A stretch of 64,000 nt of DNA from Dugong dugon (Eukaryota > Chordata > Mammalia > Sirenia > Dugongidae): the NCBI GenBank assembly GCA_030035585.1, contig CM057469.1, positions 64,187,501-64,251,500 on the forward strand. The letters run 5' to 3'. Below are positions 22,301 to 33,425 of this stretch, in pieces. How positions within the stretch are numbered: the first letter of the stretch is position 1; every line of letters starts with the position of its first letter. The notes under the pieces were generated by a model. That model worked only from the letters and a program-made list of their open reading frames with translations. It made no database searches and was not told the DNA's origin. The position numbers were made by a program, and so were the translations under genes.

Positions 22301-22537
22301 TCTGTTGTACATAGTGTTGCTATGAGTCAGAACTGACTTGACAGCACATAACAACAACAACAATAATTAATAATTACCTGGCATTGCTGAACACAACACT
22401 GCTTCTTGAGAATCACTGGATGCTATTATAGCACAAAGAGAGAGCCAAAAACCAAAACCAACCAAACAAAAAATGCAGGGAGAGACCTTCAGGAGTTTTC
22501 AGTCTGATTGGAAAGATCTCTTATTCTTTTTCTTTGC

Positions 22538-22746
22538 AGACAAAACAAAACCCACTGCTATCAAGCCAATTCTGACTCATAGCCACCCTATAGGACAGGG
22601 TAGAACTTCCCAGTTGGATTTCCAAGGCTGTAAATCTTTACAGAAACAGACTGCCACATCTTTCTCCCACAGAAGGGCTGGTGGGTTCAAAATGACAACT
22701 TTTCAGTTAGCAGCCGAGCACTTAAGCACTGTGCCACCAAGATTCC
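22538..22746 (-). mobile_element. AfroSINE (PSINE-type, long form), antisense
   Basis: The plus strand runs from cccactgctatcaagccaat through accctataggacagggtag and ccacatctttctcccacag to gcactgtgccaccaagattcc (the complement of the tRNA-derived head). Flanked by ttctttgcaga-like and tttatttacaga-like sequence. Confidence 0.9.
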
Positions 22747-22749
22747 TTT

Positions 22750-24535
22750 ATTTACAGAAGGGCATATCAAATGTGCATATGTGTATAATGCAGTTTTTGC
22801 TAAGGCTCCTTTCCATAGCTATCCTTCCCCTCCTCACCATACATACATTTTCCTAAAAGGCATCATTAGCTAGCCTGAATTGGCCTCACTGTCTCTTTTG
22901 CACACATCATGTTCAGATGCTGTCCCTGCTCCAAGAGTCTAAATTCCACTCATTCTCCCACCTTTAGTAAAACCCCATCCCTTCTCAAAGGAAGAGGTCT
23001 CCTTCCCAGTATCCTTCATGATTCTAGCAGTCTTTAGGATTTCCTTTATGTGCCTTTAATGTTGGAGGATTATGGACATTACACAGATTCTGAATTAGCT
23101 TTTAAGTGACTTACTAACTGTTCTCTCTTTACATCCCCCACCCCCTGACCCGCTTGAAAAGTGCTCAGTGAATGTTGGTGTCATTCAATTCAGAGTCTTT
23201 GAGAAATAAGGATGCTTGTGGGAAGGGCCGCCATTTCCTTCTGCTACGTAGCCTAGCCTAATATACCTATAATAATATGGACAAATTGCATGTGAATAGT
23301 GATTTGTGAAGAAAATATCCACACTGTGCTTTAACAACTTAAATAGTAAATTCCTAAAATTTGACATTTTCAAAACCATTCCAGTTTCAAAAGATCACCC
23401 ATGTGATTGCATTGAATACACTGTTTTTCTTTTAGCTCACATTATTTAAATGTGTGAAATAAATTACATGGAAGAAAAGTAGATGTACTGGTGAAATATT
23501 TTCTAACAGTTTTTTCAGTTGGATGTCAAGAATTCAGGTCATTTGAGTAACTGACTTCCCTATTACTTGGCAGGAATTTAAAAAATTGTTTTCTCCCCAG
23601 AAATTGTAGTAGCTATTTTTGGAAAGCGCTTACTTTTCTTATGAAAAGCACATCTTTGAATCATGCATAAATTCAGTATTACCCACCCATCGTTTCTTTC
23701 TTCCTTGCTGTTTGTCTTCCTCCTTTTACAGCAGGAGCCCAAAGCTTTTATGATTTGGTGAGCCTTTTTTTATCAAAAGGAATACAGAAAGATCTTACTT
23801 TTTCAGATTATACTTAAATATAAGACCATGTACATACCTTCCTAGGTCTCTGCCTAAGTTCTTAAAATGGGCCTATATAAGCAGGGGCCTTGAAAATTCT
23901 GATTCAGTAGCTTCAAGGTAACTTCACCTCTGCTTCATTTCTGAACTCTTGAATAGTGGAATCTAATACCTGCCTTTATTTCTTCATATGAGAGAGTGCT
24001 CATGTACAGGATCCTTAACTGGCTCCACACCAAGGTTATACGGAGATAGAAAAAGAACAGGATTCTGCTGTTAAGGAACTCTTTTCCTATTGTCCTATTG
24101 TTCCCCTCCTCAGCACAATCCAAGTCTTGCCAAGTGATTTTCTTATTTTGTTGGGAACAGACATTAAAGGAGTCTAACTGAGTGAGAAAGTTCTTTATCT
24201 TGGAATACGCTCTCGAGTCTCAGGAGGTTCAGTTATGGATTTGACCCTGATAAGCCATAGATGAAAAATCTAGGTCAATGGGAAGATGTCATAACTCTCT
24301 TATGGATCACCTGCATGTGAGGATCTGTCTTATTGAAACTTTCCTTGTCCAGATAAGATGTTATTTATCTTATATGTGTTTACACCAATTTTTGCCAGCT
24401 AGTCTTTTGATGCTAACATCCAAGTTAATTTGTCTATTTCCCTATTTCCGATAATCTTTCTTAATTGATCTCATCCAGCGCCCAAACCAGAACAGCTCTG
24501 TAGCTATGAAAAAGAGGAATTAGAAAACTGAGTGT
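22750..24535. other. Interval without recognised features
   Basis: About 1.8 kb. A pyrimidine-rich L2-like stretch at 22900-23060 is suggestive only. No coding signal and no RNA gene seen. Confidence 0.4.
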
Positions 24536-24539
24536 CACT

Positions 24540-24620
24540 GTCTGGCTGACAAAGGTTTATATTTGGGTCCTACCCCTGCTGTGACTTGTGCCAACTAGAA
24601 AAGTCACTGCTGTTATAAGT
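24540..24620 (+). repeat. MIR fragment, weak
   Basis: ggtcctacccctgctgtgac followed by gtgccaactagaaaagtcac resembles the MIR core around the ctctgccacttactagctgtgtgacc block. Short and diverged. Confidence 0.4.
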
Positions 24621-24849
24621 GTTTTTCCCTACCCGTCCCTATCCACTAGAGAAAAAAAATAAAATCCATTTTATTTTTTTTAATGGTTGTGATTGGGCGC
24701 TCACTTTCCGTAATACAAGGATCACATGATTACTGAATTCATTGCTCTTTTCTTAAACCATACTCTAAAAACTCTATAGCATTTAATACTATTGCTCATA
24801 TTTCATCTTTGAAGCTTTGCTGTTCAAGCAGAGAGGAACTTTGGAAATA

Positions 24850-24960
24850 GTCTATGTTTTTGTTTTACAGACGAGGAAACAATGGCCTTTGAAGACATAA
24901 AGACTTGTCCAAGGTCACAGAGCTAGGAAGTATCTAGACATAATTCTCCTTGTTCTCCTC
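24850..24960 (-). repeat. MIR fragment, antisense
   Basis: gttttacagacgaggaaac, acttgtccaaggtcacagagc and taggaagtatc form the complement of the MIR core (cacagctagtaagtggc), in the right order and spacing. Confidence 0.72.
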
Positions 24961-24961
24961 T

Positions 24962-25296
24962 CGCTTCTCTATCTCCTTCAGAAGCTTCCCTTTACTTAGC
25001 AAGAAATATGTATCAGTCAAAGTTCATTTATTTTACTTTTTGCTATTTTATCTTTCTTGGGTACATTATCTACCTCATGATTTATATGATCAACTGTATC
25101 ATATATGAGTAGGAAAGATTGTACACTTGGGAGTCAGGCAGGTCTTGATTTAAATGTTTGATCCATTATCTCATATTAACTTATAAACCCATCACTGGTT
25201 TAGGCAATTTAATGGCCATTTAAAGTATTTTTAAACCTAAATGCCTTCAAGGACAAGACAGTAATACAAACGAGTTAAGCTGGTAGTATAAGACAA
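24962..25296. other. Interval without recognised features
   Basis: AT-rich. Nothing recognised before the old L1 begins. Confidence 0.4.
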
Positions 25297-26194
25297 TATC
25301 GAACATTGAAAATCATTGATCTAAGCTTTCATCTCAAGAAACTAGAAAAACAATAGCAAACCAAACCTAGTTAAAGTACAAGAAAAGAAATAATATAGGT
25401 AAGAGTTAAAAAAATCAATAAAATAGGGTATGAAAAAATTAACAAAAGATGAATTAATCTCTAGCAACACATATCAAGAAAAAAGACAGAAAACATAAAA
25501 TACCAGCATTCAGTTAAAAAGGGGTATCACTACAAGTCTTATGAACTTTAAGAAGAAAGTAAAAGAATATTATAAACGTTTTTGCATCAATAAAGTTGTT
25601 AATTTAGATTAAATAAACTTATTGAAAACACAACAATTCAAAACAATGCAAAAATCTTCAATAAAATATTAGCAAATAAGAATAGTGAAATATAAAAAAG
25701 ATAATCTACATCCTGACCAGACAGTTTATTCCATGAATGCAAGCGAAATTCAGCATTCAAAAAGACAATGAATATATTTTAACACACAATCAGAAAAAGA
25801 AAAAGAAAAAAAAAAAGGAACCGCATCTGTATCTTTTGAGGTGCAGAAAAAACATATTTGTAATACAAAAACAACTCTTTGCAAACTGAGAATAGAAAAG
25901 TACTTGTTTAATCTAATAAGAAGTTTCTTAAAAAAAAAAAAAACCTACAGCATATATCGTTGTTAATGGTGTATTAGTGAAAGCTTTCCCCTGAGAGTAG
26001 CACCACTATTTTTCAACAAAGTTCAACTGGACCTCCATCCTCTAATGGAAGAAAATAAGTAAAAGGTATAAGGATAAGAAGGGAATAAATAAATCTATAA
26101 TTATGTTTATATCATATAATTATATATGTAGAAAATCCAAATGAATCTGCAAATTACTAGAATTATAAGTGAATTTAGCAACAATTGAAATTAC

Positions 26195-26379
26195 ATAACT
26201 TGAGAACTTGAGCTGTAAACTTTCACCTAAAGCACCATTGGAAAAAAAAAAAAAGATTACAGCCTAGAAAACCCTATGGGGCAGTTCTACTCTGTCACAT
26301 GGTCACTATGAGTCAGAATCAACTCAACAGCACCTAACAACAACACGCCCCCTCCCGCCCCCCCCCCCCAAAAAAAAAA
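26195..26379 (+). mobile_element. Chimeric insert: L1 3' tip, poly(A), SINE/RTE tail, C-run
   Basis: 26195-26241 (tgagctgtaaactttcacct, then aaagcaccattgg) matches the last 45-50 bases of the L1 at 15259-17317 (tgaattgtaaactttcagtt, then aaagcacaacg). It is followed by an A-run (26242-26254), a 90-bp AfroSINE/RTE 3' tail (ctactctgtcacatggtcac, then atgagtcagaatc), a C-rich run (26345-26369) and an A-run. The old L1 resumes at about 26388. The order suggests either two consecutive short insertions or a template-switch chimera. Confidence 0.65.
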
Positions 26380-27680
26380 GAAGTTAGGTTTGCTGGGCAC
26401 AAGGTTATTATACTAAAGTCAATTGAATTTATATATTCAGGAATAAACAGAAAATGAAAGTAAAAACACAATACAGTTTACTATAGTATTCATACCATCA
26501 AATATTCAGAAATAAAATCTAATAAAACATGCAAGACAGCTATAATAAAAACAACAAAAAATTGCTGAGCAAAATTATAGAGGACTTAAATAAATGGAGG
26601 CATATACCATATTCAGGGCTTGGGAGACAAATATTGAAAAGATATAAATTATTCCCAAACTGATCTATCAGTTAATGCAATGTCAATCAAAATACCAGCA
26701 GATATTTTGAGAAAATTATCAAGCTGATTCTAAAGTTTATATAGAATGCAAAGGCAATCTTGAAGAAGAACAAAGTGGGAGGGCTTACATTTTTATATAT
26801 CAGTCTTTTTTTATAAAGGTACAGGAACGTGTAAGGAAGATAAACAGACCAAAGAACTAAACAGAGATTGAAATAGACTCAAACATAAATTGTTCCCAGC
26901 TCATGGAAAAACTATCACTACAGTTCTTTGGAGGAAGGGTTGATCTTTTCGGTAAAGAATGCTGGGTCAGTGGGATATCCATGTGGAAAAAACATATCCT
27001 GACCCATATCTCAACACCAAGGATAAAGATCAATTCCAGATGAATTGTAGATAAGATTGTGAAAGGTAAAATAATAATGATTCAATAAGAAAATATAGTA
27101 GACCATCTTCATAAACTTGAGCTAGGCAATGGTTTTGTAAATGGGACACAAAAATCACTCTTCAAAGAGGAAAAAAATGACAAATTGGATTATATTTAAA
27201 TAGAGATCTTCTGTTCATTAAAAATCACCATTAAGGGAAAGAGACGAAAGTCAAGCTACATATTGGGAGAAAATGGTTTGCAATACATAGATCTAACAAA
27301 ACCTCCTATTTAGAATATATAAAGAATTTCTACAAATCAATAAGGAAAGGAAGGCCAACTCAGAAAAAAAGGGTAAAATACATTAACACGCATTTCATAA
27401 AAGAGGATAATCCAAATGGCCAACAGACTTATGAAAGGTGCATGACTTCATTCGCCATCAGGGGGATGCAAAATAAAACCGCAGCGTAATACTGTTACAC
27501 CTTGTTACCGGAATCGCTAAAACAACAACAAAACAATCACAACAACAACAGAACTTGGATAGAGACGGAAAGACAACACCAAGTGTTGGTGAGGATGTGA
27601 TGCAATTAGAATGCTCACATACTTCGGGTGGGTGTGTAAACTGGTACAATCACTTTGGAAATATTTTTGGCAATATCTAT

Positions 27681-27832
27681 CTTTGCCGTTGAGTCGATTC
27701 TGACTCATAGCGACCCTATAGGACAGGGTAGAACTGCCCCAGAGAGTTTCCAAGGAGCACCTGGTGAATTCTAACTGCCAACCCTTGGGTTAGCAGCCAC
27801 AGCACTTAACCACTAGGCCACCAGGGTTTCCC
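27681..27832 (-). mobile_element. PSINE, antisense
   Basis: Starts with the complement of the tail (ctttgccgttgagtcgattc), ends with the complement of the head (ggccaccagggtttcc). It lies inside the old L1, just left of a tRNA-Pro-like sequence in the same orientation. Confidence 0.92.
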
Positions 27833-27857
27833 ATGATGTAGTTCTGTGGACAGACAA

Positions 27858-27929
27858 GGGCTCCTCTAGGATTTGAACCTGGGACCTCTCGCACCCTAAG
27901 TAAGAATCATACCCCCTGACCAATGATCC
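27858..27929 (-). pseudogene. tRNA-Pro(AGG)-like pseudogene
   Basis: The 72-base minus-strand sequence folds as a tRNA-Pro. Anticodon loop ttagggt gives AGG, T-arm is ggttcaaatcc, D-arm region tggtcagggggtatgat, and the 3' acceptor strand is aggagccc. I count about ten differences from my memory of mammalian tRNA-Pro. They include mismatches in the acceptor stem (positions 3:70 and 6:67), one in the anticodon stem (30:40), and loss of the invariant A14. No CCA and no terminator T-run follow, so it is a pseudogene. Confidence 0.8.
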
Positions 27930-28486
27930 ACACATTTATACCATATGACCCTAGGCTAATTCTCATAAGAATCTTATGAACATTCACCAGAAGGTACCAG
28001 AAGATATGTTCAAGGAGGTTCACATCTCAGCAGCCTTCTTTTTAACAGCCCACAACTGGAAATAAGCCAGACGTCTATCAACAGTTAAATGAATAAATAA
28101 AATTGGTATATTCATGAATGAAATTCTATACCACATCTAGAATGAACAAACTAATGCTACACCCAGTTAACATGAATGAATCTCACAAACTCAATACTGA
28201 GGGATGGAGGCAACACACGAAACAATAAAAATAATAAATTATATATTATTCCATTGATACAAAGTTCAAAAACAAGCAAAAATAATCTATGGTGTTAGAT
28301 CTCAGTTAGAACTCAGGAGAGGAGTCATTGGGGTGAGGGTTGCAACTGGGAGTGAGCACGGGAGCTTGTGAGGTGTTGATAAGGCTGTTTCTTGATTTGG
28401 GTGCTGGTTAATTTTGTGAAAATTAACTTTGTGTCAACTTTGTGAAAAGTTATTAACCTGAACACGTATTTTTGTGACGTTTTCTG

Positions 28487-28704
28487 TTGTTTTTGTTGTT
28501 AGTTTCCATCGAGTTGATTCTGACTCATGGCGACTCCATGCGTGCAGAGTAAAACTGTGCTCCACAGGGTTTTCAAAGCTGTGGGCTTCAGGAAGCAGCT
28601 CTCTAGGCCTCTCTTCCCAGCTGCCTCTGGCTGTGTTTGAACCTCCAGCCTTTTAGTTAGTAGTTGAGCACTTAATTGTTTGTGTCACCCAGGGACTTCT
28701 GAAT
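28487..28704 (-). mobile_element. AfroSINE (older type), antisense
   Basis: The plus strand begins ttgttgttagtttccatcgag (complement of the RTE-type tail) and ends gtgtcacccagggacttctg (complement of the head), with aggcctctcttccc in the body. Target duplication ttttctg at 28480 and 28705, inside the 3' end of the old L1. Confidence 0.9.
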
Positions 28705-28748
28705 TTTTCTGTATGTATGTTATATATTAATAAAATGTTAAAAAAAAT

Positions 28749-29473
28749 ACATTAGGAGACAGTGAATGACTTGTTAAAGGAGGCATCCATTATTTACCTA
28801 TAGTATATTATTGTCATGTAAGGATGTGGGCCTCAATGTCATACAATCTTATATTTAAAAAAAAAAAAACAATAAAAAATTGGGATTTTATGTAAATTCT
28901 TATCATTTTTAAATGTTGGCAACTAATCCAGATTTTAAAAACAGAACAATGTGGACCCAAAAAATAGCCACAAGTTTGCAATCTTTGCTCTGAGATCTCA
29001 GTCTCATCAGCCCTATTACGGGGCTAACACGATACCACTCACTATTTCAAAACCGAAATGAAGTAATGTATGTAGGAGGCCTATAAAAATTTCTTGTGCA
29101 GAGCAAGTAATCAATTAATGATTGTTAGAGCTTTTGTTATCGTTTGGAGACCTGATTTCTCTCTCAAGATTTATCTTAACCATCGTTAATTTTAACGGGC
29201 ATTTCTCCTGAATCTCACACCACTACTGTTAATAGCATCATCTCTGACTACTATAGGCAGTGCTCAATACACATGTGTGCTATAAATATATGTGGATTAA
29301 TTAATAGCAACCTATGCTTATACACTTCAGAGTTTCAGGGTATTTGACATATTATTCCAATCGCATGTACTATAACATGGAATAATGTATTCACATTAGG
29401 ATTCTGGAGGTTATGGAAAACTTAGAAGCTAATTATAGATGATTTAGATTAGTTATAGATGATATGCAGGAGC
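28749..29473. other. Interval with an A-run and a doubtful MIR
   Basis: An A-run lies at 28857-28869. ctcagtctcatcagccctat to atgtatgtaggaggc (about 28995-29080) is faintly MIR-like. Otherwise nothing is recognised. Confidence 0.35.
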
Positions 29474-29487
29474 TATATTTAAATAAG

Positions 29488-29639
29488 GAGGCTTGGTGGT
29501 GTAGTGGTTAAGAGCTCGGCTGCTAACCAAAAGGTCGGCAGTTCAAATTCATCAGCCACTCCCTGCAAACCCTGTGGGGTGGTTCTACTCTGTCCTATAG
29601 TCCAGAATTGACTCAAATGCAATGTGTTTGGTTTTTGGT
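29488..29639 (+). mobile_element. PSINE with perfect 14-bp target duplication
   Basis: ggaggcttggtggtgtagtgg head, aaggtcggcagttcaaattc, tcctatagtccagaattgac tail and a ggtttttggtt end. The duplication tatatttaaataag is identical at 29474-29487 and 29640-29653, which suggests a comparatively recent insertion. Confidence 0.95.
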
Positions 29640-29653
29640 TATATTTAAATAAG

Positions 29654-30518
29654 TGAGTAGTTAAAATACATGTAAATTGTGTTTCCTATTGCATTCTATC
29701 TTGATGACAAGAAAAGGTTCACAACATCCCTTCTGCCATTTGTGAACTCCAGCCTTCCTCACATTGCTGTCATATATTTGTGAGAATCAACAAGGGGGCA
29801 GGAGGGGATAGTATCATATGTTTTGCCATTAACTCATCCTCTTAGGCCACCCCTCAACATCTTTGGTTTTTCTTTTTTCAGTTCTGATGACATCTCTTTT
29901 TCACTCCAATGCTTGCCAAAAGTGCAACGCTGCTTGTACCTGTCACTGCTGATGATATCCATAGCTATACATATCAAAGCGGCTGACATCCACTGTTGAG
30001 GACATTGATGTTTATGTCAAAGAACAGACATCTTACAGAGGCAGAAGCTATGGAGCCATATACTGTTGCTGCAGAAATTTCCAGAAACAATGCCCTGACA
30101 CCTTGCACTGCAGTGTGTTTAGATTTCATTTCCTGTTTCCTTGTAATCCTCTTACTATTTACAGGAATCCAAAGGAGTTAAGCTGGATCCAGATCTGAGC
30201 AATGAGATATGATATTATATATGGAGGAGGGATATGGCCAGAGGGAGATACAGAGGAACAAATACAGGAGCCCAGAATCAAAGAAGGATGGTAAACCTCA
30301 CAAATGACCATGGAGAAGGAAGCCTTGATTTGGGGATTCAGGACTCAGTAGTTTTAATACTGGTATCAAGGAAGAGACCTGAGGAAATCAGAGCAAGGTG
30401 ATGGCTTCACTGGGGCAGGAAAACAGCTCCAGAACCTGAGTCTATTGACGTTGTCCTTGTGCATCATTTCCCCCCAACCCTTCCCTGGAGACAATGTTTT
30501 CCATATTTGAACATTAGC
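29654..30518. other. Interval without recognised features
   Basis: No repeat family recognised. An ORF of 61 codons at 29996-30181 has no motif. Confidence 0.4.
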
Positions 30519-30530
30519 ACATAAGAACCT

Positions 30531-30734
30531 CGTTGTTGTTGTGTGCCATCAAGTTGATTCTGGCTCAGAGTGACCCTATAAGACAAACTAGAACTGCCCC
30601 ATAGGGTTTTCTAGGCTGTAATCCTTTCGGGAGCAGATACCATGTCTTTTTCCCGCGGAGCCCTTAGTGGGTTTGAACCACTGACCTTTTGGTCAGCAGC
30701 CAAGTGCTTAACCATTGTGCCACCAGGGCTCTTT
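30531..30734 (-). mobile_element. AfroSINE (PSINE-type, long form), antisense
   Basis: Complement of the tail (gttgttgttgtgtgccatc) to complement of the head (aaccattgtgccaccagggc). Imperfect target duplication: acataagaacct (30519) and acatgaacct (30735). Confidence 0.92.
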
Positions 30735-30759
30735 ACATGAACCTTAGAGATCCCCAAGT

Positions 30760-30920
30760 ACAAATCATTTGTTTTGCCACTTGCAAAACTGAGACTTGCA
30801 CAGATAAGTTATATAATTTGCACAAGGCCTCTAAGTTATTTAGTAGTAGAAATAAGACTAGACCCTAGATCTTTGATTTTTCATCAAAGATTCCATCTTC
30901 CATGTCATTATTAGTAACTT
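30760..30920 (-). repeat. MIR-like fragment, antisense
   Basis: cttgcaaaactgagacttgcac, ataatttgcacaaggcctct and tagaaataagactagaccc follow the complement of the MIR core (gaggaaactgaggc...acttgcccaaggtcac...agccgggattcgaac) loosely. Confidence 0.5.
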
Positions 30921-31398
30921 TTTCTGATCCATATTTGAGAATGGGTTTCCTCAGGAGGCTGAATGGAACAAAACAGAAAAAAAGGCACTAGTAATTGTGC
31001 CATTTCACTATTTTTCACATGCACTTTCCTGCATGAAAATTTAACAAATTCTAGTCCACTAAGAAAGAAGGTAGGAAAGAAAGGGTAGAGAAGGCTTTGG
31101 GACTGTATTGCAAACCTTCTAGTCCAACTCTGTTCTTAGTCTCCACTTCAAGCAACAGCTCCTATGTTATTCTGCTCATTGCATGCTGCTCATATTTAAA
31201 AATATTTAAATATACTACTTTGTAAATGGAGTCCAAGTCTAGTCATGGTCGTCAACTGATAAATATGGCTGAAGAAGTTAAAAATTAAGAATAAATATTC
31301 CAACTCTTAATAAACATGATGACAATGAGTTTAGACTGTACAACTAGTGTAACTCTGAATTTGTTCCGTATTGTAATTTGTATGTCTTTATGAAATAT

Positions 31399-31562
31399 GG
31401 AGCCCTGGTGGTGTAGTGGTTAAGTGTTCGGCTGCTAACCAAGAGGTCGGCAATTCGAATCCACCAGTCACTCCTTGGAAACCCTATGGGGCAGGTCTAC
31501 TCTGTCCTACAGGGTTGCTGTGAATCAGAATTTACTCAAAGGGAATGAGTTTGGGTTTGGTT
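31399..31562 (+). mobile_element. PSINE
   Basis: Head ggagccctggtggtgtagtgg, B box cggcaattcgaatccacc, middle ctccttggaaaccctatggg, tail ggttgctgtgaatcagaat and a ggtttggttttta end. Target duplication tttatgaaatat (31387) and tttatgtgaaata (31563). Confidence 0.94.
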
Positions 31563-31593
31563 TTTATGTGAAATACATACATGTGCAATTCAT

Positions 31594-31695
31594 TTATAAG
31601 ATGCACCTTGAAGTGGGAGTGAAAATCTCAAGTCTGTTTTCTCTGGTAACATATAGACTTGTCTTGCCAATGATACCTTAAAGGAGTAGAGAGTT
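31594..31695 (+). repeat. Unidentified direct repeat, copy A
   Basis: Shares about 75 well-matching bases with 33323-33425 (tctgttttctctggtaa, agacttg, cttgc, atgatac, gagtaga in the same order and spacing), starting from ttataagatg. Weaker similarity continues to about 31775. Not a family I recognise. It lies just downstream of a PSINE. Confidence 0.75.
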
Positions 31696-31779
31696 TCATT
31701 GAAAATGTACTACTTTGACTTAGTTCTCTTACAGCTTAGCCTGCCTACAGTAGATGAGTAATTCTTTCCTTAGATATGG

Positions 31780-32594
31780 AGGAAAATACAATGTTGGAGG
31801 AAGTTATTTATTTAGAATTTCAAATTCTTTGAAATATAGACCACATGCTCAAATGCTATCCTAAGTGGAAAAGAAAAAGTCACAACCTGAAAATAGTTTA
31901 ACACCATTGCATTTTTCTCAAGAAAGTCAATGTTAGTCACGTATACTACGTACATAGAATATGTTTCTGGTCAATAGTGTATTTATGTAATTCTCAAATA
32001 AGACAGAGTTAAAGTCAATCTGTGATTTATTTGCTATATTTTGTGTTTTAAAATGATACAAAGCTCATTATAAAAAACCAAACAAGACTAAAATGTACAG
32101 AGAACAGTATCATCTGGCTCTCTAACACTCAAAGAGACAATTGCTGTTTCCCTGTTGGTGAACATACTTCTGGATTCTCTCTATGCATACGTTTGTGTTC
32201 ATTCACAGACACTCCCAGACAGACACACACACTCACAAATACACTTTTATGGAAATGGTATCTTGCAAAATGTACTCTACTAGAACCTACTTTTTCCATC
32301 CATTTATGATCTTACCAATTCTGCAGGAAGATTGATAGACACATCTATGAATGTGCCTTTGAAAAGTTTCTCTTCCTTAACTGAGCTTCAGTTGTACATG
32401 CAGCCAAGTAGATAATATTGAATAATAGAGGCAGTATTTCAGAGGGTGAATATCAGATTTTTATGATAAGATACCATTAACTGAAAGCCCAACCTGTGAG
32501 GCAAATTTGCATGCTTGTTACACATTCTTTTTAAAATTGTTATTATGAAAATTTAAACAGAAATGAAAAATAAAAATAATTCTGTAAGGATGAC
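31780..32594. other. Interval, possibly with an old LINE relic
   Basis: 32100-32320 has the flavour of an antisense ancient repeat (tctctatgcatacg, aaatggtatcttgc, ctactttttccatcc), but I could not assign it. No coding signal. Confidence 0.35.
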
Positions 32595-33117
32595 TGTCTT
32601 CATTATCTAGTGCTGCTATAACAGAAATACCACAAGTGGATGGCTTTAACAAAGAGAAATCTATTCTCTCATAGTCTAGTAGGCAAAAAGTCAGAATTCA
32701 GGGCATCAGCTCCAGGGAAAGGCTTTCTGCCTCTGTCAGGTCTGGAGGTAGGTCCTTGTCATCAATCTTTCCCTGGTCCAGGAGCTTCCCAATGCAGGGA
32801 CCCCAGGTCCAAACGACACACTCTTCTTCTAGCTCTTGTTTCTTGGTCCTATGAGGTCCCCATGTCTCTCTGCTCATTTCTGTCTTTCATATCTCAAAAG
32901 AGATTGGCTCAAGACACAACCCAATCTTGTAGATTGAGTCCTGCCTCATTAACATAACTGCTGCTAATCCCATCTCATCAACATCACAGAGACAGGATTT
33001 ATAACACATAGGAAAATCACATCAGATGACAAATTGGTGGACAATCACACACTACCAGCAATCATGGCCCAGCCAAGCTGACAGATATTATGGGGGGGCA
33101 CAATTCAATCCATGACA
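32595..33117 (-). mobile_element. MaLR-like LTR, antisense
   Basis: Minus-strand 5' end tgtcatggattgaattgtgc and 3' end ctgctataacagaaatacca-complement text (plus strand tgtcttcattatctagtgct) match the ends of the two plus-strand LTRs at 37201 and 39188 (atggattgaattgtgtcccc; tgttatagcagcacta). About 520 bp, with a longer central part than those two. I recognise it as a common afrotherian ERVL-MaLR-type LTR; no internal region is attached. Confidence 0.78.
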
Positions 33118-33322
33118 GTCACCCACATACCCACGCTTAGATTCAATAATTTGTTAACATTCTATTCTATATTCTTTGCCTGTCTATCAATCTCACAAAT
33201 TAATCTCTTTGGTATTTTTTCTGAATCACTCTAAAGACGTATGACACGTTGGTCCTAAAGACTTCAGCCTGAATATCCAAAAAAATTATGAACCATTACT
33301 ATAAAAATTATCACAAATTAGT

Positions 33323-33425
33323 TTATAAGATGTACTGTGAGCTGAGAGGGAAAGTCACAATTCTGTTTTCTCTGGTAATACATAGACTTGCCTTGCTGAT
33401 GATACTTTAAATGAGTAGAAAGTTT
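33323..33425 (+). repeat. Unidentified direct repeat, copy B
   Basis: Partner of 31594-31695, offset about 1.73 kb in the same orientation. The two may be two copies of an unrecognised interspersed repeat or an old local duplication. Confidence 0.75.

Larger units (their letters stand above)
21031..22361 (+). mobile_element. RTE (BovB-like) LINE, 3' part, degenerate
   Basis: Encodes the second half of an RTE-clade ORF2 and the full 3' end. Translation pieces include VRWILAKSREYQKDVYLCFI, DYAKAFNCVDQNK, the RT finger region near KVRQGC-like gtgcgtcagggttgtatcc (about 21283), DDTILLAESEEDLKHL after the SINE, and MVRLCLTYFGHVIRRDLSLG (22101 on). The 3' end is tcagaactgacttgacagc followed by acataacaacaacaac. 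The insertion is flanked by degenerate attaattaat-like sequence. Many frameshifts are present, and a PSINE splits the active-site motif. Confidence 0.93.
25297..28748 (+). mobile_element. Ancient L1 (L1M-type), several insertions inside
   Basis: Recognisable L1 ORF2 sequence runs in order: catctcaagaaactagaaaaac (25330), gaccagacagtttattccatg (25715), ggtttgctgggcacaagg (26388), cactttggaaatatttttggc (27648), then a 3' UTR (aggagtcattggggtgaggg) and the typical 3' end tgttatatattaataaaatg with A-run at about 28748. The frame is destroyed throughout. Three later insertions interrupt it, at 26183-26387, 27681-27929 and 28487-28704. One internal deletion in the RT region is likely. Confidence 0.85.

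Noticed and set aside
22900-23060. Possible sense L2 fragment
   Set aside because: Pyrimidine-rich with only scattered L2-like words; not enough ordered landmarks.
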